In this document: positions 42,626 to 55,784 of the stretch, piece by piece | How the letters are laid out: every line of letters starts with the position of its first letter | How positions within the stretch are numbered: the stretch's first letter is position 1 | Assembly (NCBI GenBank): GCA_949128115.1 | Contig: OX421968.1 | Coordinates: 27,450,377 to 27,514,376, forward strand | Length of the DNA stretch: 64,000 nt | Source: Anaspis maculata | Taxonomy: Eukaryota > Arthropoda > Insecta > Coleoptera > Scraptiidae | Direction of reading: 5' to 3' | Made by a program: the position numbers and the translations under genes | Notes under the pieces: model-generated | Seen by the model: only the letters and a program-made list of their open reading frames with translations | Told to the model about the DNA's origin: nothing | Databases searched by the model: none

Positions 42626-43139
42626 GCAACGTACGTCTGGCATTATGGAGCTTAGTCAAAATTTGAAGCCATCGAAGGGCTGCCGTTTTTAATTTGTATA
42701 CCTTCTATGGTTTTGTCCCATAAAATTACCATGAATGGCCGCAATTTGGCCGTCGTAAATGTTCTCACCCCGTAAAGTACCTACTCGGCTATTGTGTTCA
42801 GACTCATTACTTACTCAGTATTTTAATGAAAGCGAGTGTATTATTGAGAAACAGTACCTACGTGATGGGTAACTACATTGTATCGATAGTATAGGTATAG
42901 GTATAGTTGTATATAGGTACTAAAAGTTATTTCGGTAAAAAAAATATATTGCGGTCTGAAAGGAAATATTCCACCGTCTACCTAAATATTGGCTACATTT
43001 CGACGGAACTTATGATGAAATTTCACAACACCTACCAATAAATGAAATTTACATTTTTATTCTTGTAATAATATACAATGGACACTACATCAAAACACTA
43101 AATGCATACCTATAGGTACCATACCTTACCTAACCGTGC

Positions 43140-43183
<44 letters not shown>
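43140..43183. repeat. (AAT)n microsatellite
   Basis: About 14 uninterrupted ATA/AAT triplets. No LINE C-terminus was recognised beside it, so it may be free-standing. Confidence 0.93.
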
Positions 43184-43184
<1 letters not shown>

Positions 43185-43756
43185 TGTTCTTTCAAGATTA
43201 GGTATATACATTGATGTGCCGGTAAATATCAAAACTGGGCATAATGTTATTTATTATCAACAGTTTTGTATGAAGTATTCTATCACAAATGCTTCTCGAG
43301 TCTCGCTGGAACTCGATGAAGCTCCATAATTGTTTTGAAATTATTGTTGCTGTTACTGTGCAATGATGTTTCGCGTAGGTATATTATATTTCTAGTACAG
43401 AGAAAATTTTAAATGTATAGGAATGCAACGTGTTATTAAAATATATTATAGTATGTTTAATTGAAGTATATTATAGAGTCAAATAAGGGGGTTAGGGATA
43501 TGTGGAGTGCGTCTTCATGTTCCGTTTTTATTATTAATAAGCTATTATTACAACTCGATGGGTCATTTTCGATTTACCGTATGTCTTTGTTCTTGTTTCA
43601 TCCCAGCAAGTTTCTATAGCAAGAACCAATTTCCAAAATTAATTACGCCAAGTATAATGGCATAAATTTAGGAATCGGTAAAAGCCTAACAGGTGGTTCT
43701 GTATCTGGTTCTAATGGGCTTACGGACGGAATGTTCACGATTCGATTAGTCACTCG

Positions 43757-43833
43757 CTCACATGCACGCACTAACGCACGAACGCACGCACGCACGCACG
43801 CACGCACGCGCGCGCGCGTACACACACACACAC
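43757..43833. repeat. (CGCA)n, (CG)n, (CA)n compound microsatellite
   Basis: ACGCACGCACGCACG passes into GCGCGCGCG and then ACACACACAC. The alternating purine-pyrimidine run is a potential Z-DNA former. The open frames through it are artefacts. Confidence 0.93.
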
Positions 43834-45019
43834 CATCGCACAAGAGAAAAAACCTTATTATTTGTTTCGCCGACAAGCAGTCTGAGATAAATTTTATGTC
43901 GGCTTTGTCGAAAGGTATACAGGGTATACCTCGCTCCTCATTGATGACTACTTAAAATGCAAATGGCCGCATTGTAAAAGATTTTATAGCGTGATTAGGG
44001 CAGGTGAAATATTTAAATATTTTCTTAATGCAATTGTTGAGGCAATTGTTTTTACCGCCGATACGTAATGGACTATACCTATATTTTCTTTGCGGTGAAC
44101 AGTGGAACCGTTAATTTTTATTTTGAAGTTGTTACCTCGGCGTCCAATATTTTCGTTGCAATGTAACCAAATTTTTTGACCATGTTCCTATCTCTCTGGA
44201 TTTTGTTACAAAACCTACTGTTTTAGTATATACCGTCGTTCCCACCAGCACCGACGCATATTGTTTTAATGCAATTATTTTGTACAACAGTAAAAACCCG
44301 AGCAAAAACCGGTCCGACATGTCCTTTTCCTTTTGTTTTGTTCGTCTATTATGGTTGCCTTCGTGCTGTCGTCTCTTTTCACATAATTTCAGCTCAATTC
44401 AATGACGTATATAAAAACAGCAAAACAAACAGTAATAATTGAAGAAACCGCGCTTAAAGACATCATGAGCTGAACGTATTTACTGAGTTGTTTTTGTTTT
44501 TATTGAGTTCATGTCTACACAACACACAAGTTAGTGTCCTGGGCTGTATTCACCGCAAGATTATGGTGAAGCCTCAATTATGCATCATATAAATTCGGTG
44601 GCGGCTCTAGAAAGAAGCATTTTATCGAGAATCGTCAGTGAAGTACCGTAAAGTGGGGCAATACCTATCACTTCTGTAGAGTTTCTGTTGAGTTTTTAGT
44701 TTCAACCTTTATTATTATAATAATACGAGTAATAGTAGTATGGCTCTACATCCCATTTAGGCACTTGGACTTGGCCCACAAAGTGAAAGGTTAGAGCTTC
44801 CGTTCTTTGTATACCTATTCACTACCCGCTTGTCACGGACCCCTACTGGAGGCCCGAGGTGATGAGATTATTTGGATCAAATTTATGTTTTGTTAAAGTA
44901 ATATGATTTGCAAAATGTGATTTACTACTTATTAGACCTATTGATTTGAACTTTTTACAAATTCGGAGACAAATACTTTTTAAATATGCTACAGTAAGCT
45001 TTTACTACATACTACATGT

Positions 45020-45135
45020 ATTTCACATAACTAATTACAGAACCCTGACGATGCCAAAAGGCGAAACCGATCGGTGAAAGAGAAAAGAGAAGTTAATTGT
45101 GGTGTAGTTCAAAGAAAAATAAATATACTTACTTT
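45020..45135 (+). mobile_element. Possible Penelope-like or related retroelement 3' tail
   Basis: The text CCTGACGATGCCAAAAGGCG then AAACCGATCGGTGAAAG, ending in AATAAATATACTTACTTTAT, resembles the hairpin-like 3' UTR block that follows GIY-YIG domains in Penelope-like elements (compare 26600-26670). No coding sequence precedes it. Confidence 0.35.
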
Positions 45136-45288
45136 ATAAAAATAATAAACTTTCACCCTGTATACTGATTTGTAGCAGTCCCAGAGATGAGGACTTTGGA
45201 TATGTTGAAGAGGGGACTGAAAGCTTACCATGGTGAAAAAGCCGTTTATGTTTGAATAATTTCAGCTGAAATTCTATTTCCAATATAT

Positions 45289-45855
45289 TGTTACGAGCGG
45301 CGATTCTGGGTAACACGCAATCTTTCTAGACTCTTTCGGTTAGATCGCAGTGTATACAAGTGCGAAGTGCGGAGCGTTCTGGTGTGTTTCACAGCGCGCG
45401 TGTAGGCTGTTTCCTGTACAACTGTATGGAGACTTCAGCAGTGGGTCAAGCTACATCTGTTTGTTTTGGCGGAGGTGCCGGTTTTAGAGCACGGCAGAAT
45501 TTTACGGGTAATGTATGTGCAAGATTTTTTGGGAGTCGTATGGAAACCGTGACGGGTCACTCTGGAGACTGCTGGAGAATGCGTGGAATATTCGAGATGA
45601 CTCAGTCGGACCTATATAAGGCATCAATCGTCGCCTCACGAGCAGTTATCAATTGGAATGCGAAGTGGTAGCGAGAGAATTGAAAGCGAGTAGTAATCGC
45701 AGCGATATTCCTAAGTAAATAATTGTTTCATTTCACACAATTTCGGGAAATCTAAGTAAAAAAAAAGAAAAAGTTGGAAAATAAGTAGCGATTTGCACTC
45801 ATAGCTTCCTCATTGAATACTGAAATAAACGTAATAAATATCGAAAATCTGAACA
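45289..45855 (+). mobile_element. LTR, Ty3/Gypsy type, second copy
   Basis: Begins TGTTACGAGCGGCGAT, matching the start of the LTR at 312-833. Shared blocks in order are TAGATCGCAGTGTA, TTTTGGCGGAGGYGCCG, CGGCAGAATTWTACGGGTAA, CCTATATAAGGC/CTTATATAAGGC and AATTGGAATGCGAAGT. A TATA box is at 45612-45620 and AATAAA near 45823. The 3' boundary and target duplication could not be fixed. The U5 side has diverged. Confidence 0.65.
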
Positions 45856-45916
45856 AACTACAATAATCACTGAGCCAACTCGGGTCAAAAAGAGCTCGTA
45901 TAGAAACTGATAGACA

Positions 45917-47760
45917 GTATTTTTAGCGCACTTCTCCAAACGGGAAGGCGCTTTTGTCCTCGCTTTGTCCATCCGTCCGTCCGTCCATCCGTCACAGCAT
46001 CTAGTCCTAGACGGAAAGGTTTTTGCGAACAATTTTCACTCCAATGGGTAGCTCATGACCCTGTATATCGAACCAAGAAAAATCTTGACGAAATAATGAA
46101 GAACAATTACAATAATAACAATTTAGTGTATGCGCGGCATCGCCGTTGAATGCTGCATTTCAGAAGCCGGCCTGATCTCGAAAGTTATCACATGCAAACA
46201 AGTACCCGTTCTTATCTATTTACAATAATACATCTGCGAAGTTATATTTAGAGGAGGATTTGAAATTCATTTTAACAAAAATTCCACATCGGTGTGAGGT
46301 ACGGGTCAATACTTATGGATTTTTGAAAATGACTCCGAAGCTGCGGCTCGGCCGCAAATGATTTATTCGTTGTTTGCTGGCGCTTGGGATCTTCCTTTCT
46401 GAACGGGACGGAATGCTTGACAAGAAAATTTCAACTCAAATATAAGTAACTCATGGTCTTGGTACACGAACCAAGAGAAAGTTTGCCGAAATAACGATAA
46501 ACAATAGGGTAGTGACCACCATCGTAAAATATAAAAAAAAAACATACTAATCGAATGTAGAGCCTTAATAACAAAACTACGCTTCGTGAAAATTCAAAAA
46601 AAAAGTTCCAAGTGTCTCAAAATGTGCCTTGAAAGTGGCTATTTTTGCGAACGATTTCAAATATACCGAGCTGTAAGGCGGGCTGTGACGTTTCAATCTT
46701 TTGACAGTAGTGGGGATGACCTCACCTCCGTTGCCTGTGTGTCAGTGTTGACGTTGACGTTTGCCAGCATAACATAACCATTGAAGTCTGATGTAGTTTT
46801 GAAATATTGATAAATCATGAAAGATTTAACCAACTTTCCATATTTTCAAGCAAAACAACTAAACAACACGAATCACCGCACAGATACACAAAGTGTTAAC
46901 AATATAACAATCAGCTGTTATAGTCTATACACTGATAGAAAGGACCACCAGATTCCTCCGCTTGAAAAGTAGTCCCGAGCGTTACCCGCGAAATTTAAAA
47001 TTCCAGTTAGAAAGAGGTGCTTATTTCCGCTAATCACAGCTAAGTGCTATGGTAATTTTAAATGACACCAGTTTAATACCAATTTTAATAAATGAAGAAA
47101 TAATTTCTTTGAATGAAGCTGATTTTATTACACAACACACAACACTCACAACAGCCGAGCCGACTAAAAATAACAAACATCATAGAGAAATGGAGGTTAG
47201 AAATCGTACGTAAGTGTCAAACTCGCTTAATGTAATGCCATTGACTTGGCGTAGGAATAATTTGCCCGGGTAAGACTACCAACCGAGCAAAACCAATATT
47301 AGTTCCAAACGCGCCTATGTTGTTGCAGTCTTTGGTGCTTTTGTTTGCTATAGGTTACATCACTGAAATTCAAAAAAGTCCGTTCTATCGGTGAACAGAC
47401 TCTATGAGCGTTGACGGGTTGACGCTAGTGCTTTTTGTAGTAAGTTCTGTAGTGTTGTCAAGCCTGCTTCTCCGCCTATGAAAGATTGTGACGTCGTCGC
47501 GCCAAATTTGAAATGATCGAAAACTTTCATAATTTTTTTTTACCTAGAAAACTTACGAAAAAAAATCTGTTAACTATATAGCGTCACTTATCAAGAAGTG
47601 AACTTTAAAAAAAAATAAGAAAAAATCGATCACTACCCTATAACAATAATAACATTTGAGTGTACGGCGGCGTCGCGGATTAATTGCTGAATTTCACATT
47701 TGAATGTAAGAAATTAGGACATGCGGAGAAGTACATATTCTCATGGAAATGCCTCATGCC
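45917..47760 (-). repeat. F1 repeat, two tandem units, split by a TA-flanked element
   Basis: 3' module at 45917-45985 (TTTTTAGCGCACTTCTCC, hairpin, (GTCC)n). Unit 1 runs to about 46370 (GCGGCATCGCCGTTGAATGC, CTCGGCCGCAAATGATTTATT). Unit 2 begins CTTGGGATCTTCCTTTCTG and is interrupted at 46507-47638. It resumes AACAATAATAACATTT and GGCGGCGTCGCGG (47641-47760). Unit length is about 440 bp. Confidence 0.75.
46507..47638. mobile_element. 1.1 kb TIR element GGGTAGTGA with TA duplication
   Basis: GGGTAGTGA at 46507 and its complement ending at 47638. TA lies outside each end (46505-46506 and 47639-47640). It interrupts the GATAAACAA/AACAATAATAAC text of F1, which is continuous in other F1 copies. 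TIRs are short (about 10 bp) and followed by A/T runs. The ORF at 46586-46777 has no known motif. Probably a Tc1/mariner-class derivative. Confidence 0.82.
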
Positions 47761-48409
47761 CATGTGGCATATTCGCTTGTTGTTATTAGTGATGGTCTCC
47801 TACGAGGTCTCCTGTCTCCTGCAGGTTGAAGTTCATAAGGCTTTATCGGACCACCATGCACCAGTGACAAACAATAGGTCTTAAGCTGGATACTTGTGGT
47901 CAGTCGGTTAGCATAGCATATTCGGCTATGTGCTTCGAGAGCAAAGTGGACCAATTTGCACATGAGTTCTCGCAATTCTCGAAAACGACAGTAACAAAGC
48001 ATACGGGGCGTTTTTATCCATAATACAGGGCCTTCACAAACTCATCATTACGCCCAGACTCATAGATAACATAACAGGTTGAATACCTGATAAGATAACA
48101 TAATACTCATAATAGGGTGAATATCTGAAAGGGAAGAAGAATAATTCGGGGTGGGGTATATCAGATGAATATTACAAAAGTCATTGCATCATACTGAAAC
48201 GAGTTTTTAATTTGTCTTCGACAATTCCAAAACCATAGGGAGAGCTATGTGGAAGCTGATGCGATCACTAAACGGATAAAACGGCTGAGAACATACTGGA
48301 CAGCATGCAAGTTGAAAATTCCGAAAAATCTGAATTCTACTGAACAGAACAACGACTACCATGGTGAATGTATACCCAAAAATTATTATTAACAATGATG
48401 AATCAAGAA
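47761..48409. other. Unassigned DNA
   Basis: Short tandem AACATAACAGGTTGAATACCTGATAAGAT-like text occurs near 48066-48125 (related halves about 40 bp apart). Otherwise no ORF with a motif. Confidence 0.35.
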
Positions 48410-48660
48410 GTGCAGTTGAGGAGTTGGGTGCAAAAAGAGCACTTCTCGAGCACAATATTTGGAAAAATGGCGCTCTAAGACAAATCATGCAAAATGATGT
48501 TGTGAGAGAAGGTGCCCTTTTTTTACCCAACTCCTCAGGTGCAAAAAGGGCACTTTCCTTGAAGCATCATTTAACATGATTTCTTTTCCAGCGTCATTTT
48601 TCCAAACGATGTTTTGAGAGAAGTGCCCTTATTGCACCCAACTCTTCAATCGCTTTCGGG
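48410..48660. repeat. Small foldback with GAGGAGTTGGGTGCAAAAAG arms
   Basis: GAGGAGTTGGGTGCAAAAAG (48418) is inverted at 48520-48538, partly repeated at 48537-48555 (GGTGCAAAAAGGGCACTT) and inverted again at 48628-48650 (GCACCCAACTCTTC). The nested arrangement can form two stacked hairpins. Non-coding. Confidence 0.6.
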
Positions 48661-48941
48661 CAATGTTCGATGGATGTCGATGGTGACAAAGGAAAAAGTG
48701 GGTGACACGATCAGAAACCTAAAAAAGTATTTTCAGTTGGCAAGGATGAGATTCCCATGATGTTAATAAAAGAAAACTGCCCCATACATAGCTGGCTCGC
48801 TGTGACCATATACATATAAACAATATTGACTTTCAAATGAGAGTTTTCTCTGAAGTGCTGAAATGTGCAAGAAACAAACCTGTCCATAAAAAGGGAAATA
48901 GCGAGAGTATTGCTACCTACGGACCGTCAGACCGATCGCTT

Positions 48942-48992
48942 TTATTAAGGATGGAGTTGAATTGGTAAAATAAGCGTTGCGAAATCAATCAC
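48942..48992. mobile_element. TTAA MITE copy 3, left end only
   Basis: TTAAGGATGGAGTTGAATTG followed by GTAAAATAAGCGTTGCGAAATCAATC matches the first 50 bp of the MITEs at 25519 and 34328, then diverges completely. Confidence 0.8.
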
Positions 48993-51900
48993 TGTGGATT
49001 ATGGGATATCTCGAAGACATGCATGAATAAGTAGAAATCATTTTTGGTACCATTTCTTTGAAAATAGAAAGTTCAAATTTGGCATGCGACTTTCTTGAAG
49101 AAAGATGTATGTGCGTTGCGATCTAGTTTTTGAATTTTCAAAAATCAAAATCAAAAATTTTCAGATTTTTTTGGAAAATTTGAAAATTTGATAGCATTGA
49201 TTGCCCGTACTTTTTTCTTTGGAGGAGTTTCTACTTGACGAAAAAAATAAAATAAAACCGATTCCCGTCAACAACTTTTTTAGTCGCATCAGAAACCCCT
49301 TAAGATCAAAGTGCATGGCCGCAATATTGGTTAAATAACTCGTTTTTCTGACAGTCCAGTCATAGCTTAAGAAGAATACAAGCGATTATTCTATAAGTAG
49401 GCTCCAATTATTTTTTTTGTAAAATTAAAAAATTTGAGGACGTTTTTCTAGGTAGGATTTTTGGTAGGTAGTTTTCCAGCGAGCCTACTCCTAGAGTAAT
49501 ACTGAGAGTAATACCTACCTTGTGTGGTTCCCAAGCTGTGACTGTCAGAAAAACGTGTTATTCAAGCAATATTGCGGTCACCTTAAGGTAGAAGCTTTAG
49601 TAGAGGATAAGTTGAAAAAATTACTAACTATCCAGAGGCCAGAGCTATTGGAATGTTTGAATAATTTCGACGACAGTGATGGGATGGCAGCATATTAAAT
49701 ATGAATATTAGTCAAATTGGCGACGCAATTATGAGCACGTTTGCGCGGAGAAGAGACCTCTGGACCTCGTAGAGGGCTTTAAAAATTTGAAGCCCGACAC
49801 AGGGGCACACCACACAATATATAACGTTAGAATTGCCAAGCAGAATGATTAAGTGAAGATTTTCAATTAATATCGAATTATTTTTATTATAAATGTTTGT
49901 GGCATATGGTTATAAATGTCTTTTTATGTGTACCGCCTTGCCTCTGATGGAGTTTAAAGCACTGCCAGTTTAGGTATCCTAAGCATGCCAACACGCATCG
50001 AACGCCTCGGGGCCTGCACAGGTGTTAGCGTTTCCAACTCACACCTCACTCGGTCTCATCAACCCCAATTACAGGGCCGGTTTCATCACAAGATTAAATT
50101 TAAAACAATGCATACCTATTGCTCGTAAATAACATTCCGTACAAGAGTCATGTGTAAGAGGAATTGGAAGAATTACCGATATAACTCTCGCTCGATCATG
50201 TCCGCTCTGTGATATATGCACTCTTGAAGTTATTATCTGAAATCAAAATTTTATATTATTTCATGGTGCATGATAGGAACGTTTTTCTACCTTGAGTGGC
50301 GGATAAAACAAAGCCGCCTAAACTCTACCGGCATGTAAGTTTAAAGTTAATCTATATTATGTGTATATACTTTCGTCAGCTTGCTATTCGTGAAGCTGTT
50401 CCAACCGACAGCACCGTAGAGTTAACATAAAGTGATGATAGTCGAATTTTTTATGTGCAGGAGAAAAGAAGTTTGAATTTATCGACGGAAATGCAACTAA
50501 GGGTGAACTTTTGGATTCGCACTTCTTTTTCTAATGTATGTAAGAGTAGAGTTTCAGTTTTTATTGTACCTAATATATTTTCAGTTATATTGCTTGAAAA
50601 TTACCTACATCAATCAAATGACCCACTGCGATTGAATAGTATATTATTCAACAAGCGGGTAATGATTGCTTCTTACTCGTGAGGACGCAGTTTGCCGACA
50701 CGAGCCTTGGCGAGTGTCGTAAAGCATCTGAATGAGTAATAGCCATTACCCGCGAGTAGAATACTATGCTTTATCCACTCTTATTGAAAAATGCAGGCAT
50801 GTATGCGCGTGATTATTCAATAGGATCGGATAAACACATTTATTTGCGCTCTATGTAATAATAAACTTATCGCACGTCGGCACACTTCTACCGGAATCTC
50901 GGGAATTACTTCTGTTATTGATACTTTAAGGTTGGTTTTGGCAAAGTACGAAATTAGTTATTCCGCAGAATGCCAAGGCAATCTGCAGGATGCTAAAATG
51001 GACAGGCAACGGCTGTTTTGGGCATTTTGCAGACCGCCTAGCCTACTTTGGTCAATTCGCGGAATGTCTGGCCACTCTGGCCGCTTATAGGCAATATGAA
51101 AATTATCAAGACAAAGCTCGCACTTTAACTGAAACTAAGCAGTGTTATCCTAATATTCCTGTCCAATCCCTTGGCCACCAGAAAAGCCCAGGGCCATACG
51201 CATAAGCACCCCGGGATACCTTCGCCGCTATCTACCTGACACTCTGGAGAGAGGGTAGGTGGAAGGGAGTAGGTGGGGGTGCGGACTGCGGATGGTCGCC
51301 TATTTGGGCAGTGGAGTTCATTCTTAGTATCATTCCATGTTAGACACTTAACGAGACACGTTGCAATACGCTATATACAAATCTTTATACATAAACGTAA
51401 ACATATACTCAGTGTTCAAATAAACACATAAAATCAAAACTTCGAAGCCGTGTACGAGTTATTCACACCACTCCCTGGATATTGCGCTGCAGCCAACAAT
51501 ACAAGTGTCCCCTCAAGTCTCTGGTAAACATTACATCTTGGTCTTTTGAACCGGATGTACATACAATTCCAATTAGGCAACAATAGTTAATGTTGAGAAA
51601 ATGATGATTTTTCTCAACTTTAATGAAACAAAAAGTTGTTTAGATTAATTTCTTACGGTTCTACACACGGAGGCACGGAGCTAATACCTACCTTTAGGCT
51701 TTTTCTGTGCTAAAATTTATTATTAGATCAGTTTTGAGTGCTGCGATGTGTTCCTTCTTTCGGTGCTGATTCCAAGAAGGCCAGATACCTTGAATTTAGG
51801 GTTTTTTATTTTATCTCTGGAAAGTGAAACCTCCTGATGCCAGAATTTATTTTTCGTAATCGTTTCATAGATATATAACGCGCAAAGTAATACATAGGTA

Positions 51901-52455
51901 ATCAAAAATATAACTTTTGCAGTTTATGTATCTTGCTTGACATTTGTCAAAGTAGTGTCAAAATTTACAAGAAATTCGTGTTTTTTGTCTCAATTTAAGC
52001 AACGATTACGAAAAACGTTGTTCGACACACGAGCGCTGTGCTTTTTCAGGCCCTCACCCTCTTTTGCAGCGTTCGGCTTTGCCTCACGATGGCAAACAAG
52101 GCTTCGGGTCTGAAAACGCGCTCTTGTATCGAAAAATACTATTTCGTGCCGCCATAACCAAAAATGACAATATACGCTCGATGTCCTGCACTGTAATATT
52201 CAGAAAAAGATCTAGAGCGGCAAAGTAAAAAGTACACGTGAAAAATAAACTCACCTCGCAAAATCATTCACAATTCAAGAGAGATCACGTTTCCAACGTT
52301 GTAGCTTGAAATTTTCGGTTTAAATCAGTTAAAATTATGAATAATTACTTTGAAAATTGACAATTTAGGGTCATGTTTCTTAGGGATCGACCGAGACCGA
52401 TATAGTATATCGGTATATCGGCCTATTTTCGGATTATATCGGTATCGGTCTATTG
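48993..52455. other. Longest apparently unique, non-coding stretch
   Basis: About 3.4 kb with no ORF over 75 codons and no domain. Minor features: a MITE relative at 49030-49115; TTTTTCTGACAGTCCAGTCATAGCT near 49352 with an inverted relative at 49535; an inverted pair GCGGGTAATGATTGC/CATTACCCGC at 50656 and 50734; repeated TATATCGG words at 52395-52450. A host intron or intergenic DNA cannot be excluded. Confidence 0.4.
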
Positions 52456-53042
52456 GTGTCTACCCACCTACAGGCCGCCGGCCGTCCTGTGCCTGTCAGT
52501 CCTGGATTCAGGCGAACTTTCGTTACGACACACACTATTTAGGCCTATGCTCAAGATCTGTGTCGCTTCTCGATCTTGGTCGTCCGGCGGTCTGACGTGT
52601 TCGACACACACCTACCGATTAGCAATAGAGCTCAGCCTGACAGGATTAAAACTGATAATTCACTATACACTAAAAAGTTCTTGAAACTGATCAGTTTCGC
52701 ACTACCTTCCGATAAAATCGCGCACAAACGGCTCTTTTCTGTCTGCCATCACGATTGACGGCCGCAGTTTTCTAATCTGCTTGAAATGCGCTGATCGCCG
52801 GCCGGCATGCAGAATGAGCGTTTGAACAGGTCTGGGACCTGTCAGTAATCTGTGTGTGTGGTTACAATTTCGTCGTAGGCCACGAAAATCGCCGATTTCA
52901 AGAGATTATCAACCGTTTGAACACACACACACAGTTTTCTTTCGGTCGCAAATTCTGAACTGTATGTGTGTATTGAAAATCGGATTCAGTCCAAAGCCTG
53001 ACAGGCCCAGGCCGTCCGGCGGCCTGTAGGTGGGTAGACATC
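52456..53042. mobile_element. 587-bp TIR element TGTCTACCCACCTACAGG
   Basis: TGTCTACCCACCTACAGGCC on the left (52457) and its complement on the right (ending about 53042), each continuing GCCGG and then a diverged CCTGTCAG...GGA/TTCAG stretch. The flanks on both sides are ATCGG/CCGAT-rich, so a duplication is hard to define. The interior has ACACACAC tracts and no transposase. Confidence 0.75.
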
Positions 53043-53164
53043 ATATCGGCCGATATGTGGCCGATATTTAAATGTGTTGAACACTTCTTAAAACACTTGG
53101 AAAACATGTAATGCGAATGATCTTGAAACATGTCACACTGAAAAATCATACCAAATCATTATTC

Positions 53165-54192
53165 TTCGTTATTGAACTACCCAAAGCTGGGCTAGGCTAT
53201 ATTGAATGTCTATATTGCGCCGCCAACATAGAGAAAACCGCCCCCGATCAACTTGAAATAACATGATATTGCAATTTCTCCCAGACCCAATACTCTGATG
53301 TTCTCATTTTATGAATAATACATGGTTTCCACTTATAAACGCAAGCCCAGAAACATTCCGTCTTCAATATGCGCCGCCGACATGAAAAAATCGCTAAAAA
53401 CCGCCCCCAATCACTTTAAAATGAAAAACATAAACCCGAAGACATAGCGATCTAATTCCTTCGGTATATGAATAGCTGACTGAAAATGGGAAAGGATAAG
53501 CTACTTTTGGTTCGTCGCTGCAACTTTCACAATTGTAACTGATTGAGATGTTTCCTCAAACATTGAAAAACTGCCAACTCAAACAGTGCAACATTTGCTT
53601 GGCCGAACGCTGCTGCCCACACGCCGCCCCCAAAGTAAGAGGTACATGAAAAACATAATACCGTAGACATAGCGATCTGATTCTTCCGCTAAATATGCGC
53701 TAAATGTATAGCTGACTAAAAATGGGAAAGGAAAGGCTACTTTTGATATGGCGCCGCCTCCAGCTTCCGCCCCCAAAAGAAAAAAGTGCAACTTCCAACA
53801 ATTGTCATTGATTTAGATAATAATGTTACCTCAAACCCTACCTCAAACATTAAGAAACTCATAACTCAAACTGTGCAAGAATTTCTTGGCCAAACTCTGC
53901 CGCTCCCACACGCCGCCCCCAAAGTAAGAGATAAATGTAAAACATAAACCTTAAGACATAGTGATCCAATTCTTTCGCTATATAGATAGCTGACTGAAAA
54001 TGGGAAAAGATAGGCCACTTTTATTAGTCGTCGCCTCCAGCTCCCGCCCTCAAACAAAAAAATGCAACTTTTACAATTTCCACTGGTTGTCATATTTTCT
54101 TAAACATTTAGAAACTCCTAACTCAAACTGTGCAACAGTTACTTTGCCAAATGCTGCCGCCCCCACAAGCTGCCCTCAAAGTAAGAGATGAA
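53165..54192 (-). repeat. F3 repeat core, truncated at its 3' side and cut by F2
   Basis: Tandem units of about 265 bp (TAGCGATCTAATTC, AGCTGACTRAAAATGGG, CCGCCCCCAAAG) in the same orientation as 18676-20447. The 3' module is missing (it starts inside GGGCTAGGCTATATTG). At 54192 the unit text AGTAAGAGATGAAT gives way to the F2 5' module. ORFs in it are artefacts. Confidence 0.75.
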
Positions 54193-55545
54193 TAAACAAG
54201 CGAATATGCCTCATGGGCATGAGGCTCAATAATAGCGCACTTTCTTTTTGAAGGATTAGTGAACGCAAGATGTTGAGTAATTAGGGTTCTACCGTCTTAG
54301 GCAAAAAATTCCAATATGACGGTCAAAATTCCGGCAGAATCATGAAATTCGGCTTGAGAATCAGACTGATTGTACTAGACAAGGGTAAGTTCCAAGTTTC
54401 ATGAAAATCGTTCCACTAAAAAGAGATTTCAATATGGCGGCCAAGATGGCGGCGGAATCATGAAACTCAGCTTGAAAATAGGAATGATCATACGAGACAA
54501 AGGTAACTTTCAAGTTTCATGAAAATCCTTCCACTTATAAGAGATTTAAATATGGTGGCCAAGATGGAGGCAGAATCATGACATTTGGCTTGAAAATAAG
54601 AATGATCGTACTAGACACGGATAAGTTCAAGTTTCATGACAATCGTTCCACTAATAAGAAATTTCAATATGGCAGCCAAGATGGCGTCTTTGGTTCTTGA
54701 GGACCTAAGCTATCCATCGTATCAAGTTCAATTTTCAATGGCTGTAGCTTTATTTCCCGAAGAGAAGTTTAACTTTTCGAAGTGCAGCAGGAGATCTCTG
54801 TTTTTTTGATAATAATGATGACGATGATGTATGGATAACAAGAATAGTGTCCATTGGCCACCCTTGGGGACATCAGCTATCCATCGGAAAAAGTTCCAAG
54901 GCTCTTGCTTCAATTCTCGAGGAGTACAGCGTCTTAATTTCTACACGGACAGACAGACAAACCGGCCACATAGGCGTCATCCTGCTACTTATAAACAATA
55001 TCATGAAAATCGTTTCACTAATAAGAGATTTCAATATGGAGGCCAAGATAGTGGCAGAATCATGAAATTTGGCTTGAAAATAAAAATTATCATACGAGAC
55101 AAAGGTAACTTCAAAGTTTCATGAAAATCGTTACACTAATAAGAAATTTCAATATGGCAGGCAAGATGGCGGCGGAATTATGAAAGTCAATCTGCCTTTT
55201 TGGTCCTTGAGGACCTAAGCTATCCATCGGATAAAGTTCAATCTTCAAGGGCTGTAGCTTTATTCACCGAAGAGAAGTTCAACTTCATCGAAGTGCACAG
55301 GAGATCTCTGTTTTTTGATAATAATGATAACGATGTATGGATAACAAAAACAGTGCCCATTGGCCACCACCCTTGGACACATCAGCTATTAATCGGAAAA
55401 AAGTTCCAAGACTTTTGTTTCAATTCTACAGAGAATCTAGAGTACAGCGTCTTAATTTCTGCACGGACTCGGATAGACAGACAGACAGACAGACAAACCG
55501 GCCACATAAGCGTCATTGTTACTTATACATATAAAAAAAATGTTC
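54193..55545 (+). repeat. F2 repeat with 5' module, two core blocks
   Basis: The 5' module ACAAGCGAATATGCCTC, a perfect hairpin (ATGCCTCAT/ATGAGGC around GGGC) and CTCAATAATAGCGCAC is at 54194-54243. About four ATGGCGGCC units follow to 54690, then the GGACCTAAGCTATCCATCG lead, GGCCACCCTTGGGGAC and (CAGA)n at 54945-54960. From 55005 the cycle repeats: two units, lead, (CAGA)n at 55475-55492, AACCGGCCACATAAGCGTC. Both 3' ends lack the final hairpin. Confidence 0.75.
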
Positions 55546-55784
55546 TCCAACTGATTTCGACCTCCTGAACACGAATATCGGGTTCATTTTTGAATTGGAA
55601 CAATTCTTTTTTATCCAAAAACCAAAAAAATGATAATCTGTCACATGATTTTTAGTGATACCTACTTTTTTTTTGTTATTGAGCGAACATGTTTCGTAGT
55701 TTGAGTGTCATTATCCTTCAAGTACCTAGTATTGGCTATTTCAAAATGGTCAAATACTATTTCGGCACGTCTGATTCTAAATTT

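Larger units (their letters stand above)
42626..45019. other. Apparently unique non-coding DNA with two microsatellites
   Basis: About 2.4 kb without a convincing ORF or known repeat. TAGGTATAGGTATAG-type short repeats occur at 42890-42920. (AAT)n and CA/CGCA tracts are listed separately. Confidence 0.4.

Noticed and set aside
43731..43955. His/Thr/Arg repeat ORFs
   Set aside because: They arise from the CGCA/CA microsatellite.
49700..52350. A host gene with short exons in the repeat-poor stretch
   Set aside because: I found no conserved protein segment or paired splice-site pattern I could defend; left as unassigned DNA.
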